Below, in pieces: positions 1 through 8,866 of a stretch of DNA of 64,000 nt. How positions within the stretch are numbered: position 1 is the first letter of the stretch; each line of letters begins with the position of its first letter. A program made the position numbers and the translations under genes. Origin of the DNA: Duganella sp. CF517 (GTDB taxonomy: Bacteria; Pseudomonadota; Gammaproteobacteria; Burkholderiales; Burkholderiaceae_D). Under the pieces are notes generated by a model. That model did no database searches, had not been told where the DNA came from, and saw only the letters and a program-made list of their open reading frames with translations. The stretch spans positions 62,001 to 126,000 of the forward strand of contig NZ_FODC01000003.1 of NCBI RefSeq assembly GCF_900110275.1, read 5' to 3'.

Positions 1-1436
1 AAGCACTGGCGGATCTGCTCGAGTTGGCGGGCGACGCCGTCCGGCGCCATCGTGTACAGCGATTCGATGTCGGGCAGCATGGCGTCGGTGATGGGGCGGG
101 TGTAGTACGAGCGCCGCGCGTTGCGCTGGGTGGAAAACAGTTGGCCGATGTTGGCCAGGCCATGGACGTAGTTGGCCATCGTCTGCTCGAAGATGTACAG
201 GTAGGCCTTGAGCTGGCGGGCGGCGGCGCGCGTCTCCGGCGGCGCGCTGGCGGGCACGCCGTAGGCATTGATGCCGTAGATGGCCGGGAACTGGTGCTGG
301 ATGGAATAATAGTGGTCCAGCGCCACGCCCGAGCCGCGCGGCTCGGTCACCAGGTGTTCGAGCGAGGCCTTGCGCTCGCGCACGGTGCGGCGTTCGAACT
401 TGAGCTTGTTGAGGTGGGGGCGGGCGGCGTCGCGCAAGGCGGCGTTGGACACGGCGGGCGCGCCGTCCCCGCTAGCGTCGTCGGCATCGCCGAGCTCGGC
501 CTCGGATTTGCTCATGAAGTGCAGGTTCAGGCGGCTGCCGTGCTGCTGATCGAGGGGGATGCGCGGCACCTCGCCCGGCGGCAGGTCGGTCGGATCGCTA
601 TCGAGCGGCTCGCCGTTTTCGTCCAGCACCTCGAGGCGGTGGACCTTGCGCACGCCCTCGATGCCGCGGATGACGCCGATCAGCCGCAGGGTGGAGATCG
701 CCGCGTGCGCGTGGCGGCGGCCCTCCGCGCGGATCAGGCCGTGCTCGGTGAACGGACCGGAGAACAATTCGTCGAGCGCCGGCGTGTCGCCGGCCGCATG
801 GTCGTAGTCGTGCAGTTGCAGGCCCGAGCCGACCTGCTGCGCGCATTGGAAGACGATGTCGGCATACACCTCGGCGGCGTCGCGCAGGCTGCGTACCTCG
901 ATGTCGCCGCCCAGGTAAAAGTTACGCGTGCGCAGCACGGTGACGCTGGCGATGTCCTGGCACAGCGCGCGGTTGGCGGCGAAGATGCGGCGCACCGCCG
1001 CCGGCGCCAGGTTGGCGCCGCCGGGCTCGTCGCACGCCTTGAGCTTGATGTCGACCAGGCCGGCGCCGAGCTGGTCGAACCAGACGTCGTCGATCTCGGG
1101 CACGCGGTCGTACAGCAGGCGGCGCCAGTCGTCGTCGGTGACCGGTTCGCTGGGAAAAATGTCCTGGGGCCGGTGCAAGGCGTGGCGCCGCAGGTCGATG
1201 GCGCCGTCGCCGGCGGCCAGGTAGTCCTCGTGCGGCAGCGACGAGCGGTAGGCCAGGTCGGTCAGCGCGTAGCACAGCTGGTCGAGGATGGTCACGCCGG
1301 GATCGTGGGCGTTGAAGTCGGTCCATTGCTTGCCCGCCAGCTCCTGCACGAAGGCCAGCCCGGCCTGCTGCAGGGCGGCAAAGTCGAGCCCGTCCGGGTC
1401 GGGCGCCAGGCGGCCGATGGTCAGCGGCGCGCTCAT
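1..1436 (-). CDS. Pvc12/Afp12-like eCIS baseplate protein (partial, C-terminus beyond window)
   Basis: An open frame runs from the ATG at 1436 to the window edge with no stop, giving about 478 residues. The N-terminus reads MSAPLTIGRLAPDPDG, followed at about residues 35-60 by a W-T-D-F-N-x-H-D-P-G-V-T-I-L segment and C-Y-A-L-T-D-L-A-Y-R. That block is typical of the Afp12/Pvc12 baseplate proteins of contractile injection systems, which build the baseplate wedge with the Pvc11 protein. The start codon overlaps the stop of the upstream 94-aa gene (ATGA), so the two are probably translationally coupled. Family members are usually longer, so only the N-terminal part is visible. The family call is from motif recognition; the assembly role is inferred from family and context. 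Confidence 0.85.
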   Translation of the reverse strand, partial: MSAPLTIGRLAPDPDGLDFAALQQAGLAFVQELAGKQWTDFNAHDPGVTILDQLCYALTDLAYRSSLPHEDYLAAGDGAIDLRRHALHRPQDIFPSEPVTDDDWRRLLYDRVPEIDDVWFDQLGAGLVDIKLKACDEPGGANLAPAAVRRIFAANRALCQDIASVTVLRTRNFYLGGDIEVRSLRDAAEVYADIVFQCAQQVGSGLQLHDYDHAAGDTPALDELFSGPFTEHGLIRAEGRRHAHAAISTLRLIGVIRGIEGVRKVHRLEVLDENGEPLDSDPTDLPPGEVPRIPLDQQHGSRLNLHFMSKSEAELGDADDASGDGAPAVSNAALRDAARPHLNKLKFERRTVRERKASLEHLVTEPRGSGVALDHYYSIQHQFPAIYGINAYGVPASAPPETRAAARQLKAYLYIFEQTMANYVHGLANIGQLFSTQRNARRSYYTRPITDAMLPDIESLYTMAPDGVARQLEQIRQC

Positions 1437-1717
1437 TCCGCACCGCCTTGCGGCTGGGTCAATTGCAGCCGCAGCGCCGCCAGCAGCCGGTGCACGCGCT
1501 CATACGGCAGTTGCGCCAGCGCGCGCAGCATCAATTCCAGGCTGTCCCGGTCGACCTGGTAGCGCCGGCCGCCGGCGCCGGCGGGGCCGGCGCCGTCGAC
1601 GGCCTGCCGGTTGAGGTCGCCGATCAGTTCGAACACTGTCTTGAACGGCAGTTCGGCCAGTGCCTCGATCACCAGCCGGCCCTCGTCGTCGCGCAGCGCG
1701 ATGTCTATGGTGTGCAT
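1433..1717 (-). CDS. small eCIS-operon protein with internal duplication (94 aa)
   Basis: A 94-aa protein whose start overlaps the stop of the gene before it (TGATG) and whose stop overlaps the start of the baseplate gene after it (ATGA). It contains two matching helices-like segments, at about residues 15-40 and 60-85, each following the pattern A-L-A-(E/Q)-L-P-(F/Y)-x-x-V-x-x-L-(I/L)-x-x-L. A Gly/Ala-rich linker separates them. I do not recognise a named family. Its position between the fibre-like protein and Pvc12 and its tight coupling suggest a structural or chaperone role in the injection system, which is inference. Confidence 0.75.
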   Translation of the reverse strand: MHTIDIALRDDEGRLVIEALAELPFKTVFELIGDLNRQAVDGAGPAGAGGRRYQVDRDSLELMLRALAQLPYERVHRLLAALRLQLTQPQGGAE

Positions 1718-2556
1718 CACTGGTCCCCCTGCCGTCCCTCGGGCGCGCACGCGTCCATGGCCGGATCGAACCACAGCTGCGTCAGGCAGACCTGGATGCG
1801 GGTGCGCTGCTTGTCCGGCGTACCCGCTTCCTCGAGCGGGCAGCCGGTACGGATCTGCAACTGATACGTGTGGCCGGCCGGTCCCTTTTCCTTGGTCCAG
1901 CGCAACAACATGCGCGTGCACTTGCTGCCGAAATGGGCCTGGTGGTAGGTGATCTCGTCCTTGCCGCCATGGAAGGTGTTGAGCGCGAAGGCGTGCAGCA
2001 GCGCGTAGCGGCCCGAGCCCTTTTTGCCGGTGCCGGCCATCACCTCGAAGGCGTGGCAGCCGGTCAGCGGTCCGGTCAGGTCGTGCCACTCGCCGTCGGC
2101 CAGCACGCCGGACACGGCGCGCCCGCTGCGGCCGTCGGCCACCATGCGTCCCTGCAGCTCCAGCTGAAACTGGCTCGACGGCGGCACCGGGTCGCCCGTG
2201 GTCGGCGCGAACGGCACCTCCGGCACGGGCCGCAGTTCCATCGCCTTGCTGTAGGCGCCGCCGTGCTGGCCGTCGGCGCCGTCGTCGTCGACGCCGCCGG
2301 TGCCGAACACCAGGCCGTTCCTGCCGGTGTTCATGCTGACCGACCAGATCGCGCTTTTGTGCGTGATGTCGCGGTAAAAGCTGATCAGGCGGCCCTGCTT
2401 GATCTGCCCGACCTTCAGGCCGTCGGCCTCGGTCTTGTCGAACTGCTGGTCGACGATGTTGAGCATCGACTCGATCAGGTCGCTGAAGGCGTTTTGCGCC
2501 GGCATCTGGCCTTGTTTGAACGAGCGCTTGAGCGACTCACGACTTTGCTGTGCCAT
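1717..2556 (-). CDS. fibre-like eCIS structural protein (279 aa)
   Basis: The N-terminus (S-R-E-S-L-K-R-S-F-K-Q-G-Q-M-P-A-Q, then D-L-I-E-S-M-L-N) resembles the head-attachment segment of phage or CIS tail-fibre proteins that begin with a short helix and a segment ending in a D-x-L/I-x-S motif. The C-terminal half (about 130-260) looks like a beta-rich domain with the patterns G-C-H-A-F-E-V-M-A-G-T-G and G-R-Y-A-L-L-H-A. Similar domains occur in eCIS-linked genes of other phyla, as far as I recall. The start overlaps the end of the baseplate-J gene by 20 nt, and the stop overlaps the next start. It could be the fibre, an adaptor for it, or a baseplate cap. The fibre assignment is inference. 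Confidence 0.6.
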   Translation of the reverse strand: MAQQSRESLKRSFKQGQMPAQNAFSDLIESMLNIVDQQFDKTEADGLKVGQIKQGRLISFYRDITHKSAIWSVSMNTGRNGLVFGTGGVDDDGADGQHGGAYSKAMELRPVPEVPFAPTTGDPVPPSSQFQLELQGRMVADGRSGRAVSGVLADGEWHDLTGPLTGCHAFEVMAGTGKKGSGRYALLHAFALNTFHGGKDEITYHQAHFGSKCTRMLLRWTKEKGPAGHTYQLQIRTGCPLEEAGTPDKQRTRIQVCLTQLWFDPAMDACAPEGRQGDQ

Positions 2557-5500
2557 CGTTGGCCTCCGGTGAAATGATGAATGTCGAACCGATATCGAGC
2601 GTGTGCAGGTTGGCCGGACGCGCCGGGCCCTTGCTGTCGCTGACGTCGATCAGGTGCTTGTCGATCGCCACGGCCACGCTCCACGGATACTTCCAGGACA
2701 CTTGCGTGACGCCGTTGTGGGCCGTGTCGGTCAAGCTGTAGCCGCCGCCGGCGGCGGGCGCGACCCGCAGCAGCGAGCAGGCGCCGACGTCGGCGATATA
2801 GTCGAGTCCGATGATGAAGGATTCGACGTCGTGCTCGCGCAGGCTCCAGCCGAAGTGGACGCGGCCGTGGCGCGGGTCCCACGGCGACAGGAAGCGCGCC
2901 AGATCGTCGTTGAGGCGGGTGATGTAGCGGCCGCCGGCCAGCCCCGGTTTGAGCCGCACCGTGCAGCGCACCTGGATTTGCTCGTAGACGGGATGGCGCA
3001 CGTCGACCACGGCCGCCGGCGGCGCCAGCGTTTGGACGAAGGCCTTGACCTGGGCCACCAGCAGGCCGTTGAGCTGGGGCATGCCGTGCGGCGGCGCGTC
3101 CGGTGGGAGCGGCGGCAACACGACGATCAGCACCCGGCCCGGACTGAGCCATTGTTGCGGGTCGGCGCCGTCCATGCACAGGTTGGGGAAGCACTTGACC
3201 TTGTAAATCTCCGGAAAGCGCTCCAAGATCAGCGATTCGTAGTCGGCCGGGGTGACGGCGCGGCCCTTGTGGCGCAGCCGTTCGGCGATGCGGGTGTGGC
3301 GCTGGGCGCGGTCCTCGACCAGGCGTCCGCCACGGCTGGCGATGATCTGGCTGACCTTGCCCAGGCCGGGGATCAGCGCGCGGCTGTGGCCGATGCTGCC
3401 GGCCGGCAGGGTCAGCAGCGAGCTCGCTTGCATGTCGGCGACCGCGCGGCGCACGCAAAAGCCCTGCGTATGGACGCTGTACAGGCTGCAAAAGCCGCCC
3501 AGCTTGCCGGCCGCGCCGATGCGCAGCCAGTACAGGCCGGCGGGCATGACGGTGTGCTCCAGGCCGATGTCGGACGGCACCCGCAACGTCACCACGCCGG
3601 ACGTCATGAAGTTGCCGGTGCTGTCCGAGAGCACATTGTTGAGCGGCAGCGGCTGCCATTTGTTGCCGGACAGGTAGCTCCATTCGGCCGCCGGCGGCGC
3701 GTCCGGCAGCGCGTCGTTTTGCAGGTGGAAGAACAGGGTCAGCGCCGTGTCGAAGTCGCTGGCCGACAGGCCGATGTGCAGATAGCCCAGCTGCGCATAG
3801 CTGGGGATCAGCGTCGGGCCGCGCGCGCTGGCGACATCGACCGCCTCCCAGCCGTGCGGATGCAGGTGCAGCAGCGCGTTGTTCAAGCCGCCCGCCGGGG
3901 CGCCGCCGCCATGGTGCAGCGCGATGCCGGCGCGCGCCGTGTAGCCGGCGGTGATGGCCGACACCAGCGGCGTGTACGGCGCCTCCGGCACGCCGGCCAT
4001 GAAGCGCCCGTCCTTGTTGCGCAGGCTGCGTTTCATCGCGTGCGCCAGCGCCTGCGGGTACTCGCGGTGGCCGAAGGCGAAGCGCGGTCCGGCCAGGGTG
4101 AATTTAAAATAGCCGTCGCGCGCCGCCGTGCTGTACGGCGCGCCGGTGGCCTGCGCGGGGTCCAGCGGGTGCAGGCGGCCGAGCACGCTGTCGCAGTCGA
4201 GCCGGGTGCGCTTGAGCAGGCGCCGGCTGGCGCTGCGCCGGTAGTCGTCGGCGAACAGGCGCAGCTGCGGCGCGCGGCTGTCGTCCGGTCCCCACACGCC
4301 GTCGGTCAGCGCCTCGACCCGGGCCAGGTATTCGTCGGTCGACGGCGGCGCGGCGTAGTCGCGGTAGTACTCGGCGAAACCGCCGGCCAGCTCGGGCAGC
4401 TCGCCCCATTCGAGGTCGAGGTGGAAGCGCGTCAAGTCCTTGGCGGCCGCCTCGCCGCTGCCGACGATCAGGTAGGAGCCGACCACCGGCAGCGGGCCGA
4501 ATGGCTGGAACGGGCTGGCCGGGTCGAGCTGGCCGAGCTGGTTGTTCAGGCTGAGCTGGCGGTAGCCGCTGACCTCGACGGTGACGGTGGCCGCGCCCAC
4601 GCCCAGGTCGCGCAGCAGGCCGTACGGGTAGACGTAGCTGTCCGGATTGAGCAGCAGGCGCATCACCGGCACCCCGGTCGCCAGGTTCTCGCCATGCAGC
4701 GCCGGGCTGTAGGCGACCACCGGCGGCGCCTCCAGCGGCAGTTCGCACTGCAGCGACAGCGTGAAGCCGGCGCTGCCGTAGCGCTCGCGCGTGTCCGGCG
4801 TGGACGGGTAGTACCAGGGCACGGCAATCCAGCCGGCCGGGCCGGTCAGTTCGATCTTGAACAGGCCGCCCAGGATGCGCAGCATCGTCGCCTCCTGCTC
4901 GATCTGGTCGACGACGCCGTTCGGCGCAGGCCGCGCCGCGCCTTCGCCGCCGCCGGCGGCGTCCGGTCCCGCCTGCGGCTGGCGCCCGCGCATGACCTTT
5001 TCCAGCCGGTCGAGGCGCGTCTTCAGCTTGCCGGAGGTGAAATGCAGCTCCAGCGTGATGCGGCGCCGGCCTTCGCGCATCAGCAGCACGTTGCTGGCGA
5101 TGGCAAAGCCCAGGCGGGCGTCGCGCGCCGGCGCGGCCGGCGCGCCGTTCCTCGGCGCGCCCAGCAGCGGCAGCGGCGGCTGGCCCGCCGGCGGCGGCGC
5201 CGGCTGCCCGGGCGGCGGCGCGATGTCGCGCGTCCAGGCGCTGCTGGGCCAGGCCAGCGCCGCCGGCAGCGCGCCGCCCCGGTCCATATCGGTCTCCGGC
5301 GACACGTGCGGATCGCGGTGGAAGTACAGCGTGTGCAGCGCCTGGACGCGGGCGTCGCTGACGACCAGGCCGTCGTCGCAGAAATACGCCAGCTCCTGGC
5401 CGTCGCGCTTGGCGATGAAGGCGGCGCCGGCCGGAATCTCGACCTTGGCGCCGGCGGCCGCCGGCGCGGCCACCAGGTAGGCGTGGTCCGGCACCGCCGC

Positions 5501-6298
5501 CAGCCGGCCGGCGCGCAGCACGCGGTCGTAGTAGAAGTCGATGTGGCGTCCGGTAAAGCGGTTGAGCCGGGTGTCGAGGCGCTGCGCCATGCGGATGAAG
5601 GCGATCAGCAGCGCCGCGCCCGGCTCGTGCTCGCCGCTGACCAGCGACGCCGGCAACTGGCGGCGCGCCTCCTGCTGCACCATTTCGATGGCCTTGACGT
5701 AGGAATGGTAGCTCGAGCGCAGCTCGGACGGCCTGAGCGCGGCGTGGGCGCCGGGCGGCGCGCGCCAGATCGGGCCGAGCGTGGCGCCGGCCGCCGGCAG
5801 CAGCGCGGCGAAACCGGTGCGCTCGTCGCACAGGCTGGCGATCACGCCCGCCAGCAGCGCGTGCAGTTTGCGGCCCACCGCGCCGGGGGCGTTGGCCAGC
5901 GCCGCGACCCAGCCGTCGAGCAGTTCGGCGAGCGGCGCCATCGGCAACTCGCCGGCCTCGGCGTCCCAGGCGCGCGGGCGGTCGTCGCGGCGCTCGCGGC
6001 AGGCGTTCCACCACTGTTCGAAGCGGGCGTGGTGCGGCGGCAGGCGCGCGGCCAGCATGCGCGCCAGCACGAACGTTTCGTCGGCCGAGAAATACGCCAG
6101 CCAGTCGCCGTCGGGCCGGTTGTCGCCCTGGTAGAACGTGACCAGCGCGGCGTGGCCGCGCGCCATCGCCAGCAGGTCGGCGAACGGCATCTCGGCCAGC
6201 GCGAAGTAGCCGTCCTGCAGCGGCGCCAACCGGCGCCGGTCCTGGCTGGTGCCGTCGCGCACGATCAAGCGGCGCGCCGCCGCGTCATGGCTGGACAT
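2537..6298 (-). CDS. Pvc11-like baseplate J family assembly protein (1253 aa)
   Basis: A very long protein in the Pvc11/Afp11 position, between gp25 and the fibre-like gene. The C-terminal 400 residues contain baseplate-J features: an R-L-R-H-K-G-R-A-V-T-P-A-D-Y-E-S-L-I-L segment, F-P-E-I-Y-K-V-K-C, then V-V-L-P-P-L-P-P. This is the pattern of putative baseplate assembly proteins (TIGR02243-like). The N-terminal ~450 residues include H-I-D-F-Y-Y-D-R-V-L, common in large eCIS baseplate proteins. Known role: forms the baseplate wedges that trigger sheath contraction. It overlaps gp25 by 14 nt and the next gene by 20 nt, so the operon is tightly coupled. Length is at the upper end for the family, and Pro/Gly/Ala-rich stretches near residues 350-400 and 450 may be flexible linkers. 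Confidence 0.88.
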   Translation of the reverse strand: MSSHDAAARRLIVRDGTSQDRRRLAPLQDGYFALAEMPFADLLAMARGHAALVTFYQGDNRPDGDWLAYFSADETFVLARMLAARLPPHHARFEQWWNACRERRDDRPRAWDAEAGELPMAPLAELLDGWVAALANAPGAVGRKLHALLAGVIASLCDERTGFAALLPAAGATLGPIWRAPPGAHAALRPSELRSSYHSYVKAIEMVQQEARRQLPASLVSGEHEPGAALLIAFIRMAQRLDTRLNRFTGRHIDFYYDRVLRAGRLAAVPDHAYLVAAPAAAGAKVEIPAGAAFIAKRDGQELAYFCDDGLVVSDARVQALHTLYFHRDPHVSPETDMDRGGALPAALAWPSSAWTRDIAPPPGQPAPPPAGQPPLPLLGAPRNGAPAAPARDARLGFAIASNVLLMREGRRRITLELHFTSGKLKTRLDRLEKVMRGRQPQAGPDAAGGGEGAARPAPNGVVDQIEQEATMLRILGGLFKIELTGPAGWIAVPWYYPSTPDTRERYGSAGFTLSLQCELPLEAPPVVAYSPALHGENLATGVPVMRLLLNPDSYVYPYGLLRDLGVGAATVTVEVSGYRQLSLNNQLGQLDPASPFQPFGPLPVVGSYLIVGSGEAAAKDLTRFHLDLEWGELPELAGGFAEYYRDYAAPPSTDEYLARVEALTDGVWGPDDSRAPQLRLFADDYRRSASRRLLKRTRLDCDSVLGRLHPLDPAQATGAPYSTAARDGYFKFTLAGPRFAFGHREYPQALAHAMKRSLRNKDGRFMAGVPEAPYTPLVSAITAGYTARAGIALHHGGGAPAGGLNNALLHLHPHGWEAVDVASARGPTLIPSYAQLGYLHIGLSASDFDTALTLFFHLQNDALPDAPPAAEWSYLSGNKWQPLPLNNVLSDSTGNFMTSGVVTLRVPSDIGLEHTVMPAGLYWLRIGAAGKLGGFCSLYSVHTQGFCVRRAVADMQASSLLTLPAGSIGHSRALIPGLGKVSQIIASRGGRLVEDRAQRHTRIAERLRHKGRAVTPADYESLILERFPEIYKVKCFPNLCMDGADPQQWLSPGRVLIVVLPPLPPDAPPHGMPQLNGLLVAQVKAFVQTLAPPAAVVDVRHPVYEQIQVRCTVRLKPGLAGGRYITRLNDDLARFLSPWDPRHGRVHFGWSLREHDVESFIIGLDYIADVGACSLLRVAPAAGGGYSLTDTAHNGVTQVSWKYPWSVAVAIDKHLIDVSDSKGPARPANLHTLDIGSTFIISPEANDGTAKS

Positions 6299-6716
6299 TG
6301 GTGCCCTCGATGAAGTAGAACGGATAGACCATGTTGCTGCGCGTATTGGTCATGCGCACCGTGTAATGCAGGCTGATGTCGAGGCGGCCGTCGGCGATGG
6401 CGGCGTCGCTGACCTCGATGTCGGTGAGCGTGATGCGCGGCTCGAAGAACAGGATGGCGCGTTCGATCAAGTCCTTCATCTGCACGATGACGCCATGGCT
6501 GACGTTGGCGAAGACGTGGTTTTTCAGCCCGCAGCCGAACTCGGGGCGCATGACGCGCTCGCCCGGCGCGGTCGACAGCAGGATGTGCAGGCTCTGGCGG
6601 ATGTCGTCGGCGCCGGCCGTCATCGCCGCCGCGCCGCCGCTGCCGTCGGCGCGGCCGTTGCTGAACGCCGGCGGGAAGGCCCAGCCGCGGCCGAGGAAGG
6701 CGTGGTCGGGATGCAT
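6285..6716 (-). CDS. gp25/GPW-family baseplate wedge protein (Pvc9-like)
   Basis: A 143-aa protein with the gp25 core at about residues 35-125: D-D-I-R-Q-S-L-H-I-L-L-S-T, then P-G-E-R-V-M-R-P-E-F-G-C-G-L, and a late R-I-T-L-T-D-I-E-V strand. The E-R-x-M-x-P-x-F-G-x-G signature is diagnostic for T4 gp25-like proteins, which nucleate the sheath on the baseplate in phages, type VI systems and eCIS. The N-terminal ~30 residues (G-R-G-W-A-F-P-P-A-F) are also typical of the eCIS version. It starts 4 nt after the PAAR stop. Confidence 0.93.
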   Translation of the reverse strand: MHPDHAFLGRGWAFPPAFSNGRADGSGGAAAMTAGADDIRQSLHILLSTAPGERVMRPEFGCGLKNHVFANVSHGVIVQMKDLIERAILFFEPRITLTDIEVSDAAIADGRLDISLHYTVRMTNTRSNMVYPFYFIEGTNVQP

Positions 6717-6720
6717 GGCG

Positions 6721-7020
6721 CTAACCTCCGATGAGCACGGTCGGACAGCCGAGCGTGATGGTGCCGCCGTGGGCGCAGGCGTCGCCCACCCGGGCCGCCG
6801 GCTGGCCGCCGATGGTGACCGTCATCGACCCCATGGCGATGGCGTCGGGCGGGCCGACGCACAGGCACTGGTCGCCGACGACGGCGGCCGGCAGCTTGCC
6901 GATCATCACGGTCGGCACGCCGGGCCCGAGCACGGGCCCGCCCACGTGCGGGATCGGCGGCAGTCCTGGGGTGACCATCGGGCATACGTGCATGTCGGTC
7001 AGGCGGGCGGCGGGTGGCAT
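6721..7020 (-). CDS. PAAR-domain spike tip protein (Pvc10-like)
   Basis: A 99-aa protein composed of one PAAR domain: P-A-A-R-L-T-D-M-H-V-C-P at the start, a G-P-x-x-P-T-V-M-I-G repeat, then G-D-x-C and C-A-H-G-G-T-I. His and Cys residues at about 11, 13, 83-84 and 91 are in positions where PAAR proteins bind the tip metal ion. PAAR proteins cap the VgrG-type spike and sharpen it for membrane puncture. It sits directly after the spike gene, as expected. There is no C-terminal extension, so it is not itself a toxin carrier. Confidence 0.94.
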   Translation of the reverse strand: MPPAARLTDMHVCPMVTPGLPPIPHVGGPVLGPGVPTVMIGKLPAAVVGDQCLCVGPPDAIAMGSMTVTIGGQPAARVGDACAHGGTITLGCPTVLIGG

Positions 7021-7060
7021 GGCGGTCCTTGGATTGGTTGGGTTGGCGCGGCGGCGCGGA

Positions 7061-8857
7061 TCAGTTGATCGCCACCATGGCGCCCTTGACGGTGACCTGG
7101 CCGGCCGCCGACAGTTCGGCGCTGGAGGCGCCCTTGGCCACCAGCGACATCGAGGCGTTGCTGTTGATGTTGAGCGCCGATTGCTTGAGGTCGGCGCCGG
7201 CGGTGGACTCGATGTTGGCGCCGGCGTCGTGCGTGATCTTGCCGCCGGCCTTGATGACGACGTCGAACGGGCTGTCGAGCAGGATGCCTTTTTCGTCGAG
7301 CGCGACCTTGTTGCCGTTCTGGTCGGTCATGACGATGGACTTGGCGTCGTCGCTCATGACGACGGTGTTGCCGGCCGGCGTGAGCAAGGTCATGACCTTC
7401 TTGTCGTCGTCGAACTCGACCTTCAACAAGCCTTTGGTGACGATCGCCTTGATGAAGTTGTCGGCCGTCAGCGGGTAGGGCGGGGCGCGCTTGCTGCTGT
7501 ACAGGCTGGCGAGCACGACCGGGTTGCCGGGATCGTTGTTGAAATAGCCGACCAGCACCTCGTCGCCGATCTCGGGGATGAAGAAGGCGCCCACCGTCTC
7601 CGAGCCGTAGGCGCTGGCCAGGCGCGCCCACACGCCCTTGGTCTTGTTCTGCGACACCGGCATCACCACCTGGACCCGGTGCTGGGCGGCGGGGTCCTCG
7701 TCGAGCTTGCTCACGACGCCGATGTGCAGGCCGCTGGCGCCCGGCAACAGCCCGGAGGCAGCCTCGGCGCCGCCGCCTGCGCCGCCCGCCGCCGCCGTCC
7801 ATTCCGGCGCCAGGCCGAACTCGGCGTCGGTATACCAGTTGCCGTCGGCGAAGGTGTGTTCGACGGCGCTGACATACACCTGGCCGCTGAAGCGCGTGCC
7901 GACCCCGGCCACGCTCATCGTGGTGTCCGGCAGGGCCAGCGCGCTGCCCTGGAAGCGCATCGTGCCGCGCACCCGGGCCAGCGCCGCCTTCATCTGGCGC
8001 GCGCCGGCCCAGGCCTTGAGCGCGCCGGTGGCCAGCGGCACCGGGGTCTGCAGCCGCAGCGCGGCGACGCCGCCGACCTCCGCCAGCTTGGCCGCCGTCA
8101 GGTCGCCCTGCAGGCCCAGCGACGGCGGTTCGGCCTGTTGTTCGACCACCTGCTGGGTGGCCGGGTCCCAGCACACGCCGGTCACCTCGGCGTACTGGGT
8201 GCGGGCGTCGATGTCGGCCTCGAAGCTTTGCAGGTCGATGCCGTAGGTCAGCGTCAGCACCGGTTCGGTGGCGGTGGATGGCGCCTTGACCGTGACGGCG
8301 GCGTCGCCGGCCACCACCAGCAGGCCGTTGGCCTCGGCGCGCGCCAGCACGAAATCCCAGTCGCTGCTGTAGAACTGCACCAGGCCGTCGTAGACCGCCT
8401 CGGTGGTGGCGACCGTGGCGTCGACGCCGGCGGCCGCGAGGATGGCGCCGATGGCGTCGCCGTCGGTGGTGGCGACATGGTTGGCGTTGTTGCGTGCCAG
8501 GGTCAGCGGGAAGGCGGCGTGGCGGCACTCGATCACCAGCCGGCTGTCGTTGTCGCCGCCCACTTGCAGGCCATGGCGCACCACCACGCCGGCGAAGATC
8601 AGGGTGGCGGCGGCGCCGTAGCCGGCCTCGATCTCGATCTTAGCGCCCGGCACGAGGGCGTCGCCGTCGCTGAGCTCGAACTGCTGTTGCGCCATGTCGC
8701 CGTCGGCGACGATCAGGCGCGCCTGCGACAGCTTGTTGACGCCTTTGCCGATGACGAGCGAGATCACCCGGTACTGGTCGGCCAGCTTGGTGCCGTTGCT
8801 GCGGATGACAAGGTTGACGGGGCCGTCGGTTGCGGCCAGGGGGCTGGGAGCGGGCAT
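7061..8857 (-). CDS. VgrG-like hub and spike protein (Pvc8-like)
   Basis: A 598-aa VgrG-type protein. The N-terminal ~350 residues match the gp27-like hub (G-K-G-V-N-K-L-S-Q-A-R-L, then F-E-L-S-D-G-D-A-L-V-P-G). An OB-fold follows around 380-450 (H-I-G-V-V-S-K-L-D-E-D-P, then P-E-I-G-D-E-V-L-V-G-Y). The C-terminal ~120 residues are repeats typical of the gp5-like beta-helix spike. Known role: the trimeric hub and spike at the base of the tube, carrying the PAAR tip and sometimes cargo. It lies between the LysM adaptor and PAAR, matching PVC gene order. Confidence 0.93.
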   Translation of the reverse strand: MPAPSPLAATDGPVNLVIRSNGTKLADQYRVISLVIGKGVNKLSQARLIVADGDMAQQQFELSDGDALVPGAKIEIEAGYGAAATLIFAGVVVRHGLQVGGDNDSRLVIECRHAAFPLTLARNNANHVATTDGDAIGAILAAAGVDATVATTEAVYDGLVQFYSSDWDFVLARAEANGLLVVAGDAAVTVKAPSTATEPVLTLTYGIDLQSFEADIDARTQYAEVTGVCWDPATQQVVEQQAEPPSLGLQGDLTAAKLAEVGGVAALRLQTPVPLATGALKAWAGARQMKAALARVRGTMRFQGSALALPDTTMSVAGVGTRFSGQVYVSAVEHTFADGNWYTDAEFGLAPEWTAAAGGAGGGAEAASGLLPGASGLHIGVVSKLDEDPAAQHRVQVVMPVSQNKTKGVWARLASAYGSETVGAFFIPEIGDEVLVGYFNNDPGNPVVLASLYSSKRAPPYPLTADNFIKAIVTKGLLKVEFDDDKKVMTLLTPAGNTVVMSDDAKSIVMTDQNGNKVALDEKGILLDSPFDVVIKAGGKITHDAGANIESTAGADLKQSALNINSNASMSLVAKGASSAELSAAGQVTVKGAMVAIN

Positions 8858-8866
8858 GGCGGTGGC

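Noticed and set aside
24..1562. Long plus-strand open frame opposite the baseplate gene
   Set aside because: It is antisense to the recognisable Pvc12-type gene and its product is an Arg/Val/Gly-rich shadow typical of GC-rich DNA.
2603..6313. 1236-codon plus-strand frame opposite the baseplate-J gene
   Set aside because: No domain or signal is recognisable; the minus-strand frame has clear baseplate motifs. A GC-rich shadow.
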